Positions 1-7,661 of a stretch of DNA of 64,000 nucleotides are shown here, piece by piece (the stretch's first letter is position 1; each line of letters starts with the position of its first letter). The notes beneath the pieces were generated by a model. It was not told the DNA's origin, ran no database searches, and saw only the letters and a program-made list of their open reading frames with translations. Source of the stretch: Algoriphagus sp. AK58 (GTDB lineage: Bacteria > Bacteroidota > Bacteroidia > Cytophagales > Cyclobacteriaceae); contig NZ_QEIG01000004.1 in the NCBI RefSeq assembly GCF_014324365.1, forward strand, positions 62,001-126,000, in the 5' to 3' direction. Position numbers and translations under genes: made by a program.

Positions 1-2
1 AT

Positions 3-1199
3 TATTTCAGTGGTCAGGCAATTAATGTACCTGAAGGAAAAGAATTTAAATTACCTTTTTCACTTACTGAAGGTAAGGTGAAATTTAAATTGAAACGTAC
101 AACGGATAATGTTTATGTTGCTGAATCACCTTTTAAAACGGATTTGGCAAGATCATTTTTAATTGATGATAATGATCCTGAAGTAATTTCTTCACCATTT
201 CCTTCAAGATCTTATTTATATGATATGGCTTTAGTATTGATAAGCAGTACGGGATTAAAGGATTTTAAATTTGCAGATAGGATTGTAAGTGGAATCATTG
301 AAAGTCAGTATGCAAATGGTGCTTTTGCTTTTTCGGTAAATCATATTAATCCACGGCCTGAATTACAAGATCCTTATTTTCGTACAGGTGCAATCGGTTG
401 GGTTGCTTATGCTTTAGGGTATTACCTGCAATACAGAAGGAATTCCCCTTTGAAATCTGAAGCTGAAAATGCTTTGGTAAAGGTGCTGGATTACATTGAA
501 TCTTTAGAATCAAATCCAATCGGACTTCCTACAGGTGGAAAAGGAAGATATTACTTAGAAGGTGGTTTAGAATTATTCGATCCTGATTATATCATTCCTT
601 GGATAAGTACAGAACATTGTATTGATTACTTCTTTGCCTTAAAACAGGCTGGAAGGGTTCTAAATGATTCAACCTATACAGCTAAATCAAATCAGGTTAA
701 AAACCTAATGATCAATCAATTATGGGATTCAACCAATAATAGATTTTTCCAAGGTATAAGTAATGCTGCAACCAATACTAAAGATACTGCTGATGCTTTG
801 GATTGCAATAGTTGGGGTGCTTTGATGCTATTTTCGGCAGGTGAAACCGAAAAGGCTAATCAACTTCTTCCAAGACTTGAAAATTTTTACTATGTTGAAG
901 ATACAATTACAGGGGCAAAAGGATATAAGCCTTATTCTGATCAATGGGGATATCCTGGGGCTGCTGCAACTGTCTGGTTTGAAGGATCTTTTGGGGTTGC
1001 TTTGGCCTATTGGAGGGCGAAACAGTATGAAAAATATTCTGAAATAATGAATGATCTGAAGGAATTTGAAGAACCTGATGGATCTTACAGATATGCAGCT
1101 TTACGGGATGAAGTCTATCAGATATCAAACTATCCTTCAACCTGTTCAACTAGCTGGTATATCATTGCAGCTAGATTAAAAAATTCTGTTTGGATTTAA
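3..1199 (+). CDS. Partial alpha/alpha-toroid (six-hairpin-like) protein, left end cut by window
   Basis: The reading frame is open to the left edge, so the N-terminus is missing; the GTG at 78 is an internal valine, not a convincing start. The visible part begins with a short beta-rich segment and continues as helical repeats with aromatic, glycine-rich turns. The C-terminal third has the pattern VWFEGSFGVALAYW followed by DGSYRYAAL and CSTSWYIIAAR, which resembles the last hairpins of six-hairpin (alpha/alpha) glycosidase-like toroids. No catalytic residue can be assigned and substrate is unknown. It is followed 36 bp later by the small membrane protein at 1236 on the same strand. Codon use is AT-rich like the rest of the first 7.6 kb. 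The toroid reading is an inference from pattern only. Confidence 0.6.
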   Translation, partial: YFSGQAINVPEGKEFKLPFSLTEGKVKFKLKRTTDNVYVAESPFKTDLARSFLIDDNDPEVISSPFPSRSYLYDMALVLISSTGLKDFKFADRIVSGIIESQYANGAFAFSVNHINPRPELQDPYFRTGAIGWVAYALGYYLQYRRNSPLKSEAENALVKVLDYIESLESNPIGLPTGGKGRYYLEGGLELFDPDYIIPWISTEHCIDYFFALKQAGRVLNDSTYTAKSNQVKNLMINQLWDSTNNRFFQGISNAATNTKDTADALDCNSWGALMLFSAGETEKANQLLPRLENFYYVEDTITGAKGYKPYSDQWGYPGAAATVWFEGSFGVALAYWRAKQYEKYSEIMNDLKEFEEPDGSYRYAALRDEVYQISNYPSTCSTSWYIIAARLKNSVWI

Positions 1200-1235
1200 T
1201 TTTGAAAAAATTAACTGTTTAATAATTATACCTAT

Positions 1236-1835
1236 ATGTTAGTTGAAAAAGTTGTTATTAGAAAAAGGAAGAAACTGATTTTATTAGTGGTTTCAATACT
1301 TGTGATTTTAATTAATTCAATTTATTTCATCTATAAATATTATCCAGTTGATAAGGATGTACCTGATGTAACTCAAAAAACATTTGAAAATTTTCTTGTG
1401 TCGGGTTATATTGATGAAATTACTATTATCACTAATGATCCTCTAGTATTTGTTACACTGAAACAAGAATCTAAAGAATACTTTTTTGAAAACTTTAAAG
1501 AAAAAATGATTGAGGATGGGCCACACTTTAAACTTCAGGTAACACATCAAGATTCTTTTAGGAGAAATTTGGAGGATATTCTGAATAAAATAAAAATTGA
1601 TGAAAATCCAAGTGTAAAGGAAGAATATAAAATTTTTGCAAGATCTTTTTTTATAATGGAATTTTTTATTGTAGAGGTAATAATAATCACATTGATTATT
1701 TTTTTAATTTTTACACCTTCTTTTATTGCATCAAAAAAAACTTTTTTCAACCAAATATTTGCTTTAAACTTTTTCTTAGGATGGACTGGTTTAGGCTGGG
1801 TAATAGCTTTAGTTTGGAGTTTAAAAAATGAATGA
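1236..1835 (+). CDS. Small membrane protein: FtsH periplasmic-like domain plus superinfection-immunity-like domain
   Basis: 199 aa. A membrane segment (about 13-35) leads into a domain of about 45-120 with the layout of the FtsH extracellular domain (FtsH_ext): FENFLVSGYIDEITII, a V-FVTL strand, then GPHFKLQVTHQDSFRRNLE. A second membrane segment (about 143-162) runs into FTPSFIASKK and then ALNFFLGWTGLGWVIALVW (176-194), which matches the conserved core of the T4 Imm-like superinfection immunity family (GWT-IGW-VAL-W). There is no AAA+ or protease domain, so this is not FtsH. It probably sits in the inner membrane. A role in excluding phage or DNA, or in binding FtsH, is inference. Both domain assignments are by eye; the Imm match is the stronger. 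Confidence 0.7.
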   Translation: MLVEKVVIRKRKKLILLVVSILVILINSIYFIYKYYPVDKDVPDVTQKTFENFLVSGYIDEITIITNDPLVFVTLKQESKEYFFENFKEKMIEDGPHFKLQVTHQDSFRRNLEDILNKIKIDENPSVKEEYKIFARSFFIMEFFIVEVIIITLIIFLIFTPSFIASKKTFFNQIFALNFFLGWTGLGWVIALVWSLKNE

Positions 1836-1880
1836 TTTTAAAATTCTCAATAATTACAAACACATTTATTTAAGCAAATT

Positions 1881-2942
1881 ATGAAATCATCAATTCTAGT
1901 AACACCTACTGATTCAGTCAAAGGATTGGAAATAGAGCGATATATCGAATTTATTTCAACAAATGTTGTTGTAGGCACAAATTTATTTTCTGATGCAGGT
2001 GCTTCACTTATTGACTTTTTTGGAGGAATGTCTAATTCATATCAAGAAAAATTAGATAAGATACAAAAGGTTGGTATTGACAAATTAAAACATAAGGCAC
2101 AAAATCTTGGGGCTAATGGAATAATAAGCCTCAGAACTGATTTTGATGAAATATCAGGTAAGGGAAAATCAATGTTTATGGTATCAATTTCAGGTATGGC
2201 AGTAAGATTTACCCAAAATCAAAGTATAGATTCAAAAGTTGAAATTGCTTTACCTGATGATTTGGATATTGAAATTTCAAAAATAAAAATTTCAGAAGTT
2301 ATAAGAAATGGAAGTTTACCTTCAGAGGAGGAATGGACTTTTTTACTTTCAAATCCAATTCCTGAAATCATTCCAGATTTACTTAATTCCTACTTGAAAC
2401 GGTTTGAACATTATTCTTCCCCAATAAATGATATTGAAAAAACTGCAAGAAATTTCTTCCCATTAATTCTTAAAAATCTTGATGAAGAATTTGTTTCAGA
2501 TATCCTTTATTCAAAACTTATTGAAATAACTGATCTAAAAAAGAAGGAAAATATAATTGTTATTAAAACACTTATAGAAGAATCACAAACATTTGCGGTA
2601 AAATGGATCATCAAAATGATAGCAGATGGGAAAAAATCAAGTGCGATCCTAACGTTAAATTCAAATAAAAGAAGCTTTAAAAAATCCGATAGTGAGGAAT
2701 TTAAAAAGGTTCTGAACATCCTAGATAATTTGCCAGATACAGGAAAAATTGAAATGGTCAAATCATTACTTGGAACAAAGGAGAAATATATCTGTGAATC
2801 TAATCATACTAGTGATTCAAGTTCCAAGTACTGTAATAATGTAGATTGTGGAAAGAATATTAAAGGCTTAATATCCTCAGAGATTGCAATAATTGAAGAA
2901 TTCAGAATTAAGGTTAAAGCTTTAGAAAATATCTTTAATTAA
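1881..2942 (+). CDS. YbjQ-domain protein with Cys/His-containing C-terminal part
   Basis: 353 aa. Residues about 20-110 match the YbjQ (DUF74, so-called heavy-metal-binding) fold: a VVVGTNLFSDAGASLIDFFGG segment, then YQEKLDKIQ..A..LGANGIISLR and a closing strand MVSISGMAVRF. The middle (about 125-300) is helical with no family I recognise. Near the C-terminus C305, H309, C318 and C323 could bind a metal ion; the segment NVDCGKNIKG looks like a half zinc ribbon. The gene follows the 1236 gene on the same strand with a 45-bp gap. Its stop overlaps by 4 bp the stop of the convergent HNH gene. The YbjQ assignment is firm; the biological role is unknown. Confidence 0.7.
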   Translation: MKSSILVTPTDSVKGLEIERYIEFISTNVVVGTNLFSDAGASLIDFFGGMSNSYQEKLDKIQKVGIDKLKHKAQNLGANGIISLRTDFDEISGKGKSMFMVSISGMAVRFTQNQSIDSKVEIALPDDLDIEISKIKISEVIRNGSLPSEEEWTFLLSNPIPEIIPDLLNSYLKRFEHYSSPINDIEKTARNFFPLILKNLDEEFVSDILYSKLIEITDLKKKENIIVIKTLIEESQTFAVKWIIKMIADGKKSSAILTLNSNKRSFKKSDSEEFKKVLNILDNLPDTGKIEMVKSLLGTKEKYICESNHTSDSSSKYCNNVDCGKNIKGLISSEIAIIEEFRIKVKALENIFN

Positions 2943-3304
2943 TTCCTGTTTCTTAGAAGTTCCAGCAATCTAATCTTCTTTTCTTCAGTACAGATACTTT
3001 GAAGTTTTCCAAATTCCAAATGGTAAAGGAATTCATCTAAGGTATTTATACCCCTTGTTTGGGCTGTTTTCTGTTGGTGGTTAAGAAAATCCAAGGATTG
3101 AAGATTAAATTCTTCCAATTCAAATTCCTTGGTAATGGATCTTGGAATAATATGATCTACAATTACGGCAGGTGAAACAATTCCAAATTGAAGTTTTAAT
3201 TCATCCAAGGGGTATAAATCAATATGTTTCTTCCTTAAACTTCTCCAAGATGCTGAATAGTAGAAAGGATCTGTTTCACCTTTCCAGCCTGTTTTGATTT
3301 TCAT
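2939..3304 (-). CDS. HNH endonuclease-like protein
   Basis: 121 aa. The centre carries an HNH-type beta-beta-alpha nuclease pattern: VDHIIPRS (D50, H51), then NLQSLDFLNHQQKT with N67, H76 and K79, as in phage and mobile-element HNH proteins. The N-terminal part (FYYSASWRSLRKKHID) is typical of small HNH nucleases. The CxxC zinc pairs often found in the family are missing. It is the only gene on the minus strand in the AT-rich first 7.6 kb and its stop overlaps the stop of the YbjQ gene, so the pair is convergent. It could be a free-standing nuclease of a mobile element or part of a defence unit; the target is unknown. Confidence 0.75.
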   Translation of the reverse strand: MKIKTGWKGETDPFYYSASWRSLRKKHIDLYPLDELKLQFGIVSPAVIVDHIIPRSITKEFELEEFNLQSLDFLNHQQKTAQTRGINTLDEFLYHLEFGKLQSICTEEKKIRLLELLRNRN

Positions 3305-3338
3305 AAACTTTAAATATAATTATCCTTAAATCAATCAT

Positions 3339-4199
3339 ATGGAAGAGCAAATAAATAAAATCAAGGAATTACCAAGTATTCTTGGTGAATTGAAGGAATT
3401 AGTATTTGAAAGAATCAGAAATCCCTTCTTAGCTTCATTTTCATTTTTTTGGATTATTATAAACTGGAAAATCCCGTTCTACTTAATTGCTTCAAATAAA
3501 GAAGTTGAAGAAAGATTTGAATTTGTGTCTTTAAATTATAGCAGTATATATTATACTCTTTTAATGCCTTTAGTTTTAGCTATTGGATATTTATATTTAA
3601 AGGATATTATTTTCAATTTCCTTGAAAAAACAACCAATAATTTTTTCATCAAAAGGAAAGAGACCGAAACAGATAAAGCTGTAGAACTTATAAAATTAGA
3701 AGTAAGAAAAGTTGATGCGCTAAATGAACTTAAGGATGCTCAGGAAAGAAATAAACTGGCGCAATCTTTAAAGGATTGTGAAAGTAAATATAATGAATTA
3801 AAAAAGACAGTTTCAAAATTAACCACGGATAAAGTCAATTCAGAAAAAATGGTTGATTCACTTAGAAAAACTATAGAATATGATTTTCAATTTGATCTTA
3901 TAGATGAAAAGATTCAGCGTTTTCTTAATGAAAAAAGTGAAACTGAAATTCAAACTCTTGGAATTAAATTAAGTCAATTATTAACAGAATTTGAAATGTT
4001 TGCAAATGAGGAAATTAAAAGTATTATAAATGAACTTACCAAAGAAGAATTAGGATATTTTAGACTGAATTCAGATGGTAAATTGGTAGATGTTGAATTA
4101 TTTTCTACTGGAAAATTTGCCTTAAGATATTACATTTATTCTAATAGTAATTTTATTCCATTAAAACTTAACCTTAAAAAACGAGAAAATAGAATATGA
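3339..4199 (+). CDS. Two-helix membrane protein with long coiled coil
   Basis: 286 aa. After a short cytoplasmic lead with ERIRNPFLASFSFFWIIINW there are two membrane segments, about 30-48 and 68-90. A charged, heptad-like helical region of about 110-190 (KLEVRKVDALNELKDAQER onward) should form a coiled coil, followed by a helical and then a beta-rich C-terminal segment. I recognise the 'R-NPFL-SF-FFWIIINW' signature as one shared by many unnamed membrane proteins of mobile elements, but know no function for it. The ATG at 3339 is the first in frame. The next gene overlaps its stop (ATGA), so the two are probably translated together. Membrane plus coiled coil is compatible with an abortive-infection effector, but this is only a guess. 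Confidence 0.6.
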   Translation: MEEQINKIKELPSILGELKELVFERIRNPFLASFSFFWIIINWKIPFYLIASNKEVEERFEFVSLNYSSIYYTLLMPLVLAIGYLYLKDIIFNFLEKTTNNFFIKRKETETDKAVELIKLEVRKVDALNELKDAQERNKLAQSLKDCESKYNELKKTVSKLTTDKVNSEKMVDSLRKTIEYDFQFDLIDEKIQRFLNEKSETEIQTLGIKLSQLLTEFEMFANEEIKSIINELTKEELGYFRLNSDGKLVDVELFSTGKFALRYYIYSNSNFIPLKLNLKKRENRI

Positions 4200-4471
4200 A
4201 CTGGAAGGAATCAATCAAAGAAGCTTTAGGAATGCTTGAAAAATCTGATCGAGGAATTATTTTCTTAGATATGTACAATAAGGTAATTCATCCTGCTGAT
4301 GCTGCATTCTATAAGCAGGAAGTTTACCCAAAGGATCTGGTAAAAACCTTGGAGGATCATTTTACATCAATGGGATTACCCCTTAAAGATCCTGAAGTAA
4401 GAAAGGATCTGATTGATCTAATCCAGAAGTACGAAGAAGCCAAATTAAGAAGGCCAAAAAAACTTTTATAA
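4196..4471 (+). CDS. Small hypothetical protein coupled to the membrane protein
   Basis: 91 aa, no family recognised. The ATG overlaps the TGA stop of the preceding gene (ATGA), which points to translational coupling and a shared function. The sequence is soluble and largely helical, with a lysine-rich tail (RRPKKLL). No membrane segment or catalytic motif is visible. AT-rich codon use matches its neighbours. Confidence 0.55.
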   Translation: MNWKESIKEALGMLEKSDRGIIFLDMYNKVIHPADAAFYKQEVYPKDLVKTLEDHFTSMGLPLKDPEVRKDLIDLIQKYEEAKLRRPKKLL

Positions 4472-4559
4472 ATTTAGAAGGATTCTAAATAGGTTGTAAA
4501 ATAATGAATATCAACCGATTGACTATTTCAAATGAATTCAATTAACTTACTTAACTTTA

Positions 4560-4604
4560 TTGCTTGCAGGGTTTTCAGGCTTGATCTACCTTTGATGCAA
4601 GCAA
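4560..4604. repeat. Inverted repeat ahead of the 4665 gene
   Basis: TTGCTTGCA (4560-4568) is repeated as its exact reverse complement TGCAAGCAA (4596-4604), 27 bp apart, in the 190-bp gap before the gene at 4665. It could be a protein-binding dyad or an RNA hairpin at the start of that transcript. No T-run follows, so it is not a typical terminator. Confidence 0.5.
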
Positions 4605-4664
4605 ACGGGAAAAGAATCAGTAAACCCATACTAAGTACTATAAATAATTTTAAATCAGTCAGTT

Positions 4665-5135
4665 ATGAAATTCATTAGAACTTGGAATCAAAAATTTGAA
4701 GGTGCAAAAGAACACGCAAAAGTTAAACCTGCTATTCTAGCTTTATTTGAACCTGATGGATTGATTGGATCTTCAAGATTATCAAGATATGATGAAGCAA
4801 GAAATGAACTTTGTGTAACTGATACAGCTGGTAAGGATATTTTTGAAATCGTTAATCTTGGTAACGGTAATTTTGATATGATAATTACAGATAGAATTTT
4901 AAAACATTTAGATCTTGAAAAACCATTGAGTTTTAGAGATAGAATTAATGGTAGGAAAAGAGAAGTAAAAAATGATTACCAAATATTCTTGGTTTTGATG
5001 AACCTATTTTTAAGTGAGAAGAATGAAGATTATGTTTTTAACTTTACTAATTTAGATCAAAATGAATATTTTGAAATTTGTTCCAAGATTTGGGATATGG
5101 ACAAAATGAATGAGATATTAGAAAAAACTTCATAA
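4665..5135 (+). CDS. Hypothetical protein
   Basis: 156 aa, soluble, no family recognised. It is rich in Asp/Asn/Phe, with no signal peptide, membrane segment or obvious catalytic motif. It has its own 190-bp upstream gap with an inverted repeat and is closed by a good intrinsic terminator at 5171-5199, so it looks like a single-gene transcript. It lies directly before the iteron array, a place often used by plasmid maintenance or copy-control genes, but nothing in the protein confirms that. Confidence 0.55.
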   Translation: MKFIRTWNQKFEGAKEHAKVKPAILALFEPDGLIGSSRLSRYDEARNELCVTDTAGKDIFEIVNLGNGNFDMIITDRILKHLDLEKPLSFRDRINGRKREVKNDYQIFLVLMNLFLSEKNEDYVFNFTNLDQNEYFEICSKIWDMDKMNEILEKTS

Positions 5136-5170
5136 TAATTTGTATTAAGGTTAAACATTGATTAATTAAG

Positions 5171-5199
5171 TCCTACTGGTAATGCTGGTAGGATTTTTT
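5171..5199 (+). terminator. Intrinsic terminator after the 4665 gene
   Basis: TCCTAC (5171-5176) pairs with GTAGGA (5188-5193), with partial pairing inside, followed directly by six T residues. It lies 35 bp after the stop of the gene at 4665 and separates it from the iteron array. Confidence 0.75.
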
Positions 5200-5207
5200 A
5201 TTTGGTT

Positions 5208-5345
5208 ACTGTATAGTCATATAAGAGTATTAGTAACTGTATAGTGATATAAGGGTTTTAATTACTGTATAGCCATATAAGAGTACAAGTAACTGTATAG
5301 TGATATAAGACTAAGGTGATTTTTTCAAACTGTATAGCCATAAGG
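5208..5345 (+). repeat. Iteron array, five direct repeats (28-bp period)
   Basis: The core ACTGTATAGYSATATAAG starts at 5208, 5236, 5264 and 5292, an exact period of 28 bp, and a shortened fifth copy starts at 5329. Copies alternate between two flavours in the tail (AAGAGTA in copies 1 and 3, AAGGG/AAGAC in 2 and 4). Spaced direct repeats next to an AT-rich stretch and upstream of a replication-like gene are what plasmid iteron origins look like. The array is too short and too AT-rich, and lacks unique spacers, for a CRISPR. Confidence 0.8.
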
Positions 5346-5750
5346 TAGTATTATTCTATTTGTTTATTATTGTATTTATAGTAGTTTATGAGTATAGTAA
5401 GAATATAAAGAAATATAATAGATATAATAGTAAATGTAATGCATATTAATACTTATATTTATCATATTATTACAAGATATTAACAAATATCATTAGATTA
5501 TAAGATATTCAATAAGATATCTGTATTACTTGTTTTGGCAATGTTACAGCTATTATCTAGGTTTAATTGATATCTTCATATCATTTCAATAGAAAACTTC
5601 TGTAATGGCTTAAAAATAGGTTTATTTCTAATACAGTATTTTAATTACAGATGTAAATTCTACAGTGGTTTTAAATTCAAATAAATTAATTTGAATAATT
5701 AACAATTATTTAACACAAAAACCTGTACTTTTTTATTTTATTGAGTATTT
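5346..5750. other. AT-rich gap, candidate DNA-unwinding region
   Basis: About 400 bp without a credible ORF between the iterons and the 5918 gene. It is almost entirely A/T between about 5,346 and 5,520, and contains a small palindrome near 5,676-5,700 (ATTCAAAT...ATTTGAAT). Easy melting next to iterons fits an origin's unwinding element. I see no DnaA box of the TTATCCACA type. Confidence 0.5.
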
Positions 5751-5752
5751 AT

Positions 5753-5793
5753 ATTTGCAGATTGAAAATATACTGTTTAAATTTGCAGATTGA
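5753..5793 (+). promoter_or_regulatory. Paired direct repeat and candidate promoter of the replication gene
   Basis: ATTTGCAGATTGA occurs at 5753-5765 and again at 5781-5793, a 28-bp period equal to that of the iterons but a different sequence. TATATTTG at 5750-5757 fits the Bacteroidota -7 consensus (TAnnTTTG); the -33 element is weak. Likely a promoter/operator region for the gene at 5918. Confidence 0.45.
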
Positions 5794-5808
5794 TAATTTC
5801 ATTATTGG

Positions 5809-5900
5809 TTATTTAAGTGTTAAGTGGTGTTGGAGTGTTGCAAAACTTCAACACCATATTTAAATGAATCAAATGAGATTATTAAATAACACTTAAATAA
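5809..5900. promoter_or_regulatory. Nested inverted repeats directly before the replication gene
   Basis: The outer arms TTATTTAAGTGTTA (5809-5822) and TAACACTTAAATAA (5887-5900) are perfect 14-bp reverse complements. Inside lie 11-bp arms GGTGTTGGAGT (5826-5836) and ACTTCAACACC (5845-5855), complementary except for one G-T pair. The structure ends 17 bp before the ATG at 5918. It could be an autoregulatory operator for the replication protein, a cruciform-forming origin part, or an RNA hairpin in the leader. Confidence 0.65.
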
Positions 5901-5917
5901 AATACTTATAACCATTA

Positions 5918-7288
5918 ATGAAGAAGCACAATGATTCAATTAAACTATTCAGTACAATTACCCCTGATGATCTAACCCAAAGATTATTAGAACTTGGAAT
6001 AGAAGAAAAGCACATCAAAAACCACCTAGTAAAGTATATTTACATCATTGATAAGATTTATACCAATGATGTCATTAATAAGAATGCTGAAGTTTGCAGA
6101 TTAAATTTTGATCTACTGGTTAAACTGTTTGGTGCTAGATATACCAAACCAATTATCAAAAACCTGATTGATACAGGTATTATTCAATTAGTCAGCAAAC
6201 ATTATGCAGGGGTTCAATCAAACGGGTATATCCTTACAGAACCAAGGGGTGCAAAGGAATATACCTTTGAAAATCAGAGGTTTGTAACAAAGATCATTGA
6301 AGAAAGAACTTCTAGGATTGAAATAGATAGCCAAACTTTGGCTAGGCTTTTTAGGGCTATGTCAAACCTGCAACTTGATCATATTGATTTAAACCAATTG
6401 ACTGAAGATGAATTTAAATTTGTTCGGATGCTTCAGCACAACCCATTTCAAAAAGTAGGAAAAAAGGGTAAACGGGTTTACAACAACTTCTGCAATCTTC
6501 CTAAATCGGTTAGATCAATGGTGAAGCTTCAAAATCAGGATCTTGGTTTTGTTGATATTGTGAATAGTCAAATGGTTTTTTTGGCTGGGGTCATATCTGA
6601 CTACCTTTTTAACAATGGGTTTGAATTTTCTGAATCAACCAATGATTTTATCAGATTATCCACTTCAGGTAAGCTTTATAATAGGCTAATGGAATTATCT
6701 GGTATTGAAGATAGATCTGAGGTAAAGGAATTAACCTTTCAAATCATCTTTTCAGAAAAATCCTATTCAGATATCAAATGGGTATTTGAAAAGGAATTCA
6801 ATCAGGTTTATCAGGTTATCAAACAACTGAAGAAAGATGATCATAATGTATTATCTCACCTGATGCAGCAAAAGGAAGCTAAGATTGTTTTTAGGGCTTT
6901 AGATTCAATCCCGTATCAAAAAGAGATCCTTACTATCCACGATTCATTATATGCACCTGAAAGCGAATTAAACACCATTAAGGAAGCTTTGATCAATTCC
7001 TTCAAGTTTGAAAGGATTAATGCAACCATAAATGTTAATGATGAATATAATCTTACAGTATTTGACTATTCACCAAATCAAATTGAAAATATAATGAAAG
7101 AACCTACTTTACCATTATCTGAAAAGGTACAGGAAATTGAAGAATCATTTATTAATGAAAGTTCAAACCAGATTGAAGAACCTGTAAAAGAACTACCTAT
7201 CAACAAATCAGAAGTATATTCATTTGATGAATATGATGAAGATTTAGCTGAAATAGATTTTATAGTATCTAAAATTAAAATGAATTAA
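5918..7288 (+). CDS. Putative replication protein with a minimal family A DNA-polymerase-like core
   Basis: 456 aa. The N-terminal part (about 1-130) looks like a helical, possibly winged-helix region. Then come three motifs in the order of DNA polymerase I: motif A-like DIVNSQ (D213-Q218), motif B-like R266-x3-K270-x3-F274-x3-F278, which matches the O-helix spacing R-x3-K-x3-F-x3-Y, and motif C-like IHDSLY (H341, D342). LMQQKEAKIVFRAL lies before motif C where Pol I has its conserved Gln helix. There is no 3'-5' or 5'-3' exonuclease domain, and the B to C distance (75 residues) is shorter than in Pol I. The last 80 residues are acidic. Iterons, AT-rich DNA and nested dyads lie upstream, so a replication initiator/polymerase is the best guess. 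The motif match is seen; the function is inferred. Confidence 0.6.
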   Translation: MKKHNDSIKLFSTITPDDLTQRLLELGIEEKHIKNHLVKYIYIIDKIYTNDVINKNAEVCRLNFDLLVKLFGARYTKPIIKNLIDTGIIQLVSKHYAGVQSNGYILTEPRGAKEYTFENQRFVTKIIEERTSRIEIDSQTLARLFRAMSNLQLDHIDLNQLTEDEFKFVRMLQHNPFQKVGKKGKRVYNNFCNLPKSVRSMVKLQNQDLGFVDIVNSQMVFLAGVISDYLFNNGFEFSESTNDFIRLSTSGKLYNRLMELSGIEDRSEVKELTFQIIFSEKSYSDIKWVFEKEFNQVYQVIKQLKKDDHNVLSHLMQQKEAKIVFRALDSIPYQKEILTIHDSLYAPESELNTIKEALINSFKFERINATINVNDEYNLTVFDYSPNQIENIMKEPTLPLSEKVQEIEESFINESSNQIEEPVKELPINKSEVYSFDEYDEDLAEIDFIVSKIKMN

Positions 7289-7299
7289 TCATTAAATAT

Positions 7300-7569
7300 A
7301 TGAACTATAATACATACAAATACATAAGGGAAATTACAGATAGATTTAAAGAAAAAATTATAGGTGCATTTACTTCACCAAGATTCAAAAATAATCCTGA
7401 ATTTATGGCAGCTTTACAGGTTATTCTGAAGAACTGGGAAAGAAAGGTATTTCAAGAATATTTGAACCTTAGAAGGGGTTCCAGTACCTTCAAGGATCTG
7501 GAATTTATCAGGGTGTTTTCTGAAGATCTGATCTTCAGGATATCAGTAAAGATTGTTGGATTGGTGTAA
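7300..7569 (+). CDS. Small hypothetical protein downstream of the replication-like gene
   Basis: 89 aa, soluble and mostly helical, no family recognised. It begins 11 bp after the stop of the polymerase-like gene on the same strand and is probably co-transcribed with it. Its stop codon lies inside a long-loop inverted repeat (7561-7616). It may be an accessory replication or copy-control protein, but only its position suggests that. Confidence 0.5.
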   Translation: MNYNTYKYIREITDRFKEKIIGAFTSPRFKNNPEFMAALQVILKNWERKVFQEYLNLRRGSSTFKDLEFIRVFSEDLIFRISVKIVGLV

Positions 7570-7616
7570 TATGGGTTGAGATAAAATTAAATTTAATATC
7601 CAATCTATTACACCAA
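7561..7616 (+). terminator. Inverted repeat at the end of the replication operon
   Basis: TTGGTGTAATA (7561-7571) is exactly complementary to TATTACACCAA (7606-7616), with an AT-rich loop of 34 bp. It overlaps the stop codon of the 7300 gene. No T-run follows, so termination is possible but not proven. It also marks the right end of the AT-rich region. Confidence 0.4.
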
Positions 7617-7661
7617 ACAATATAATCTACTGATAATCAGTATATAAAAAAGAATTACAAA

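Noticed and set aside
5208-5345. Could the regular repeats be a CRISPR array?
   Set aside because: The 28-bp period leaves only about 10 bp of variable sequence between 18-bp cores, spacers are not unique in size or content, and no cas genes are present. Iterons fit better.
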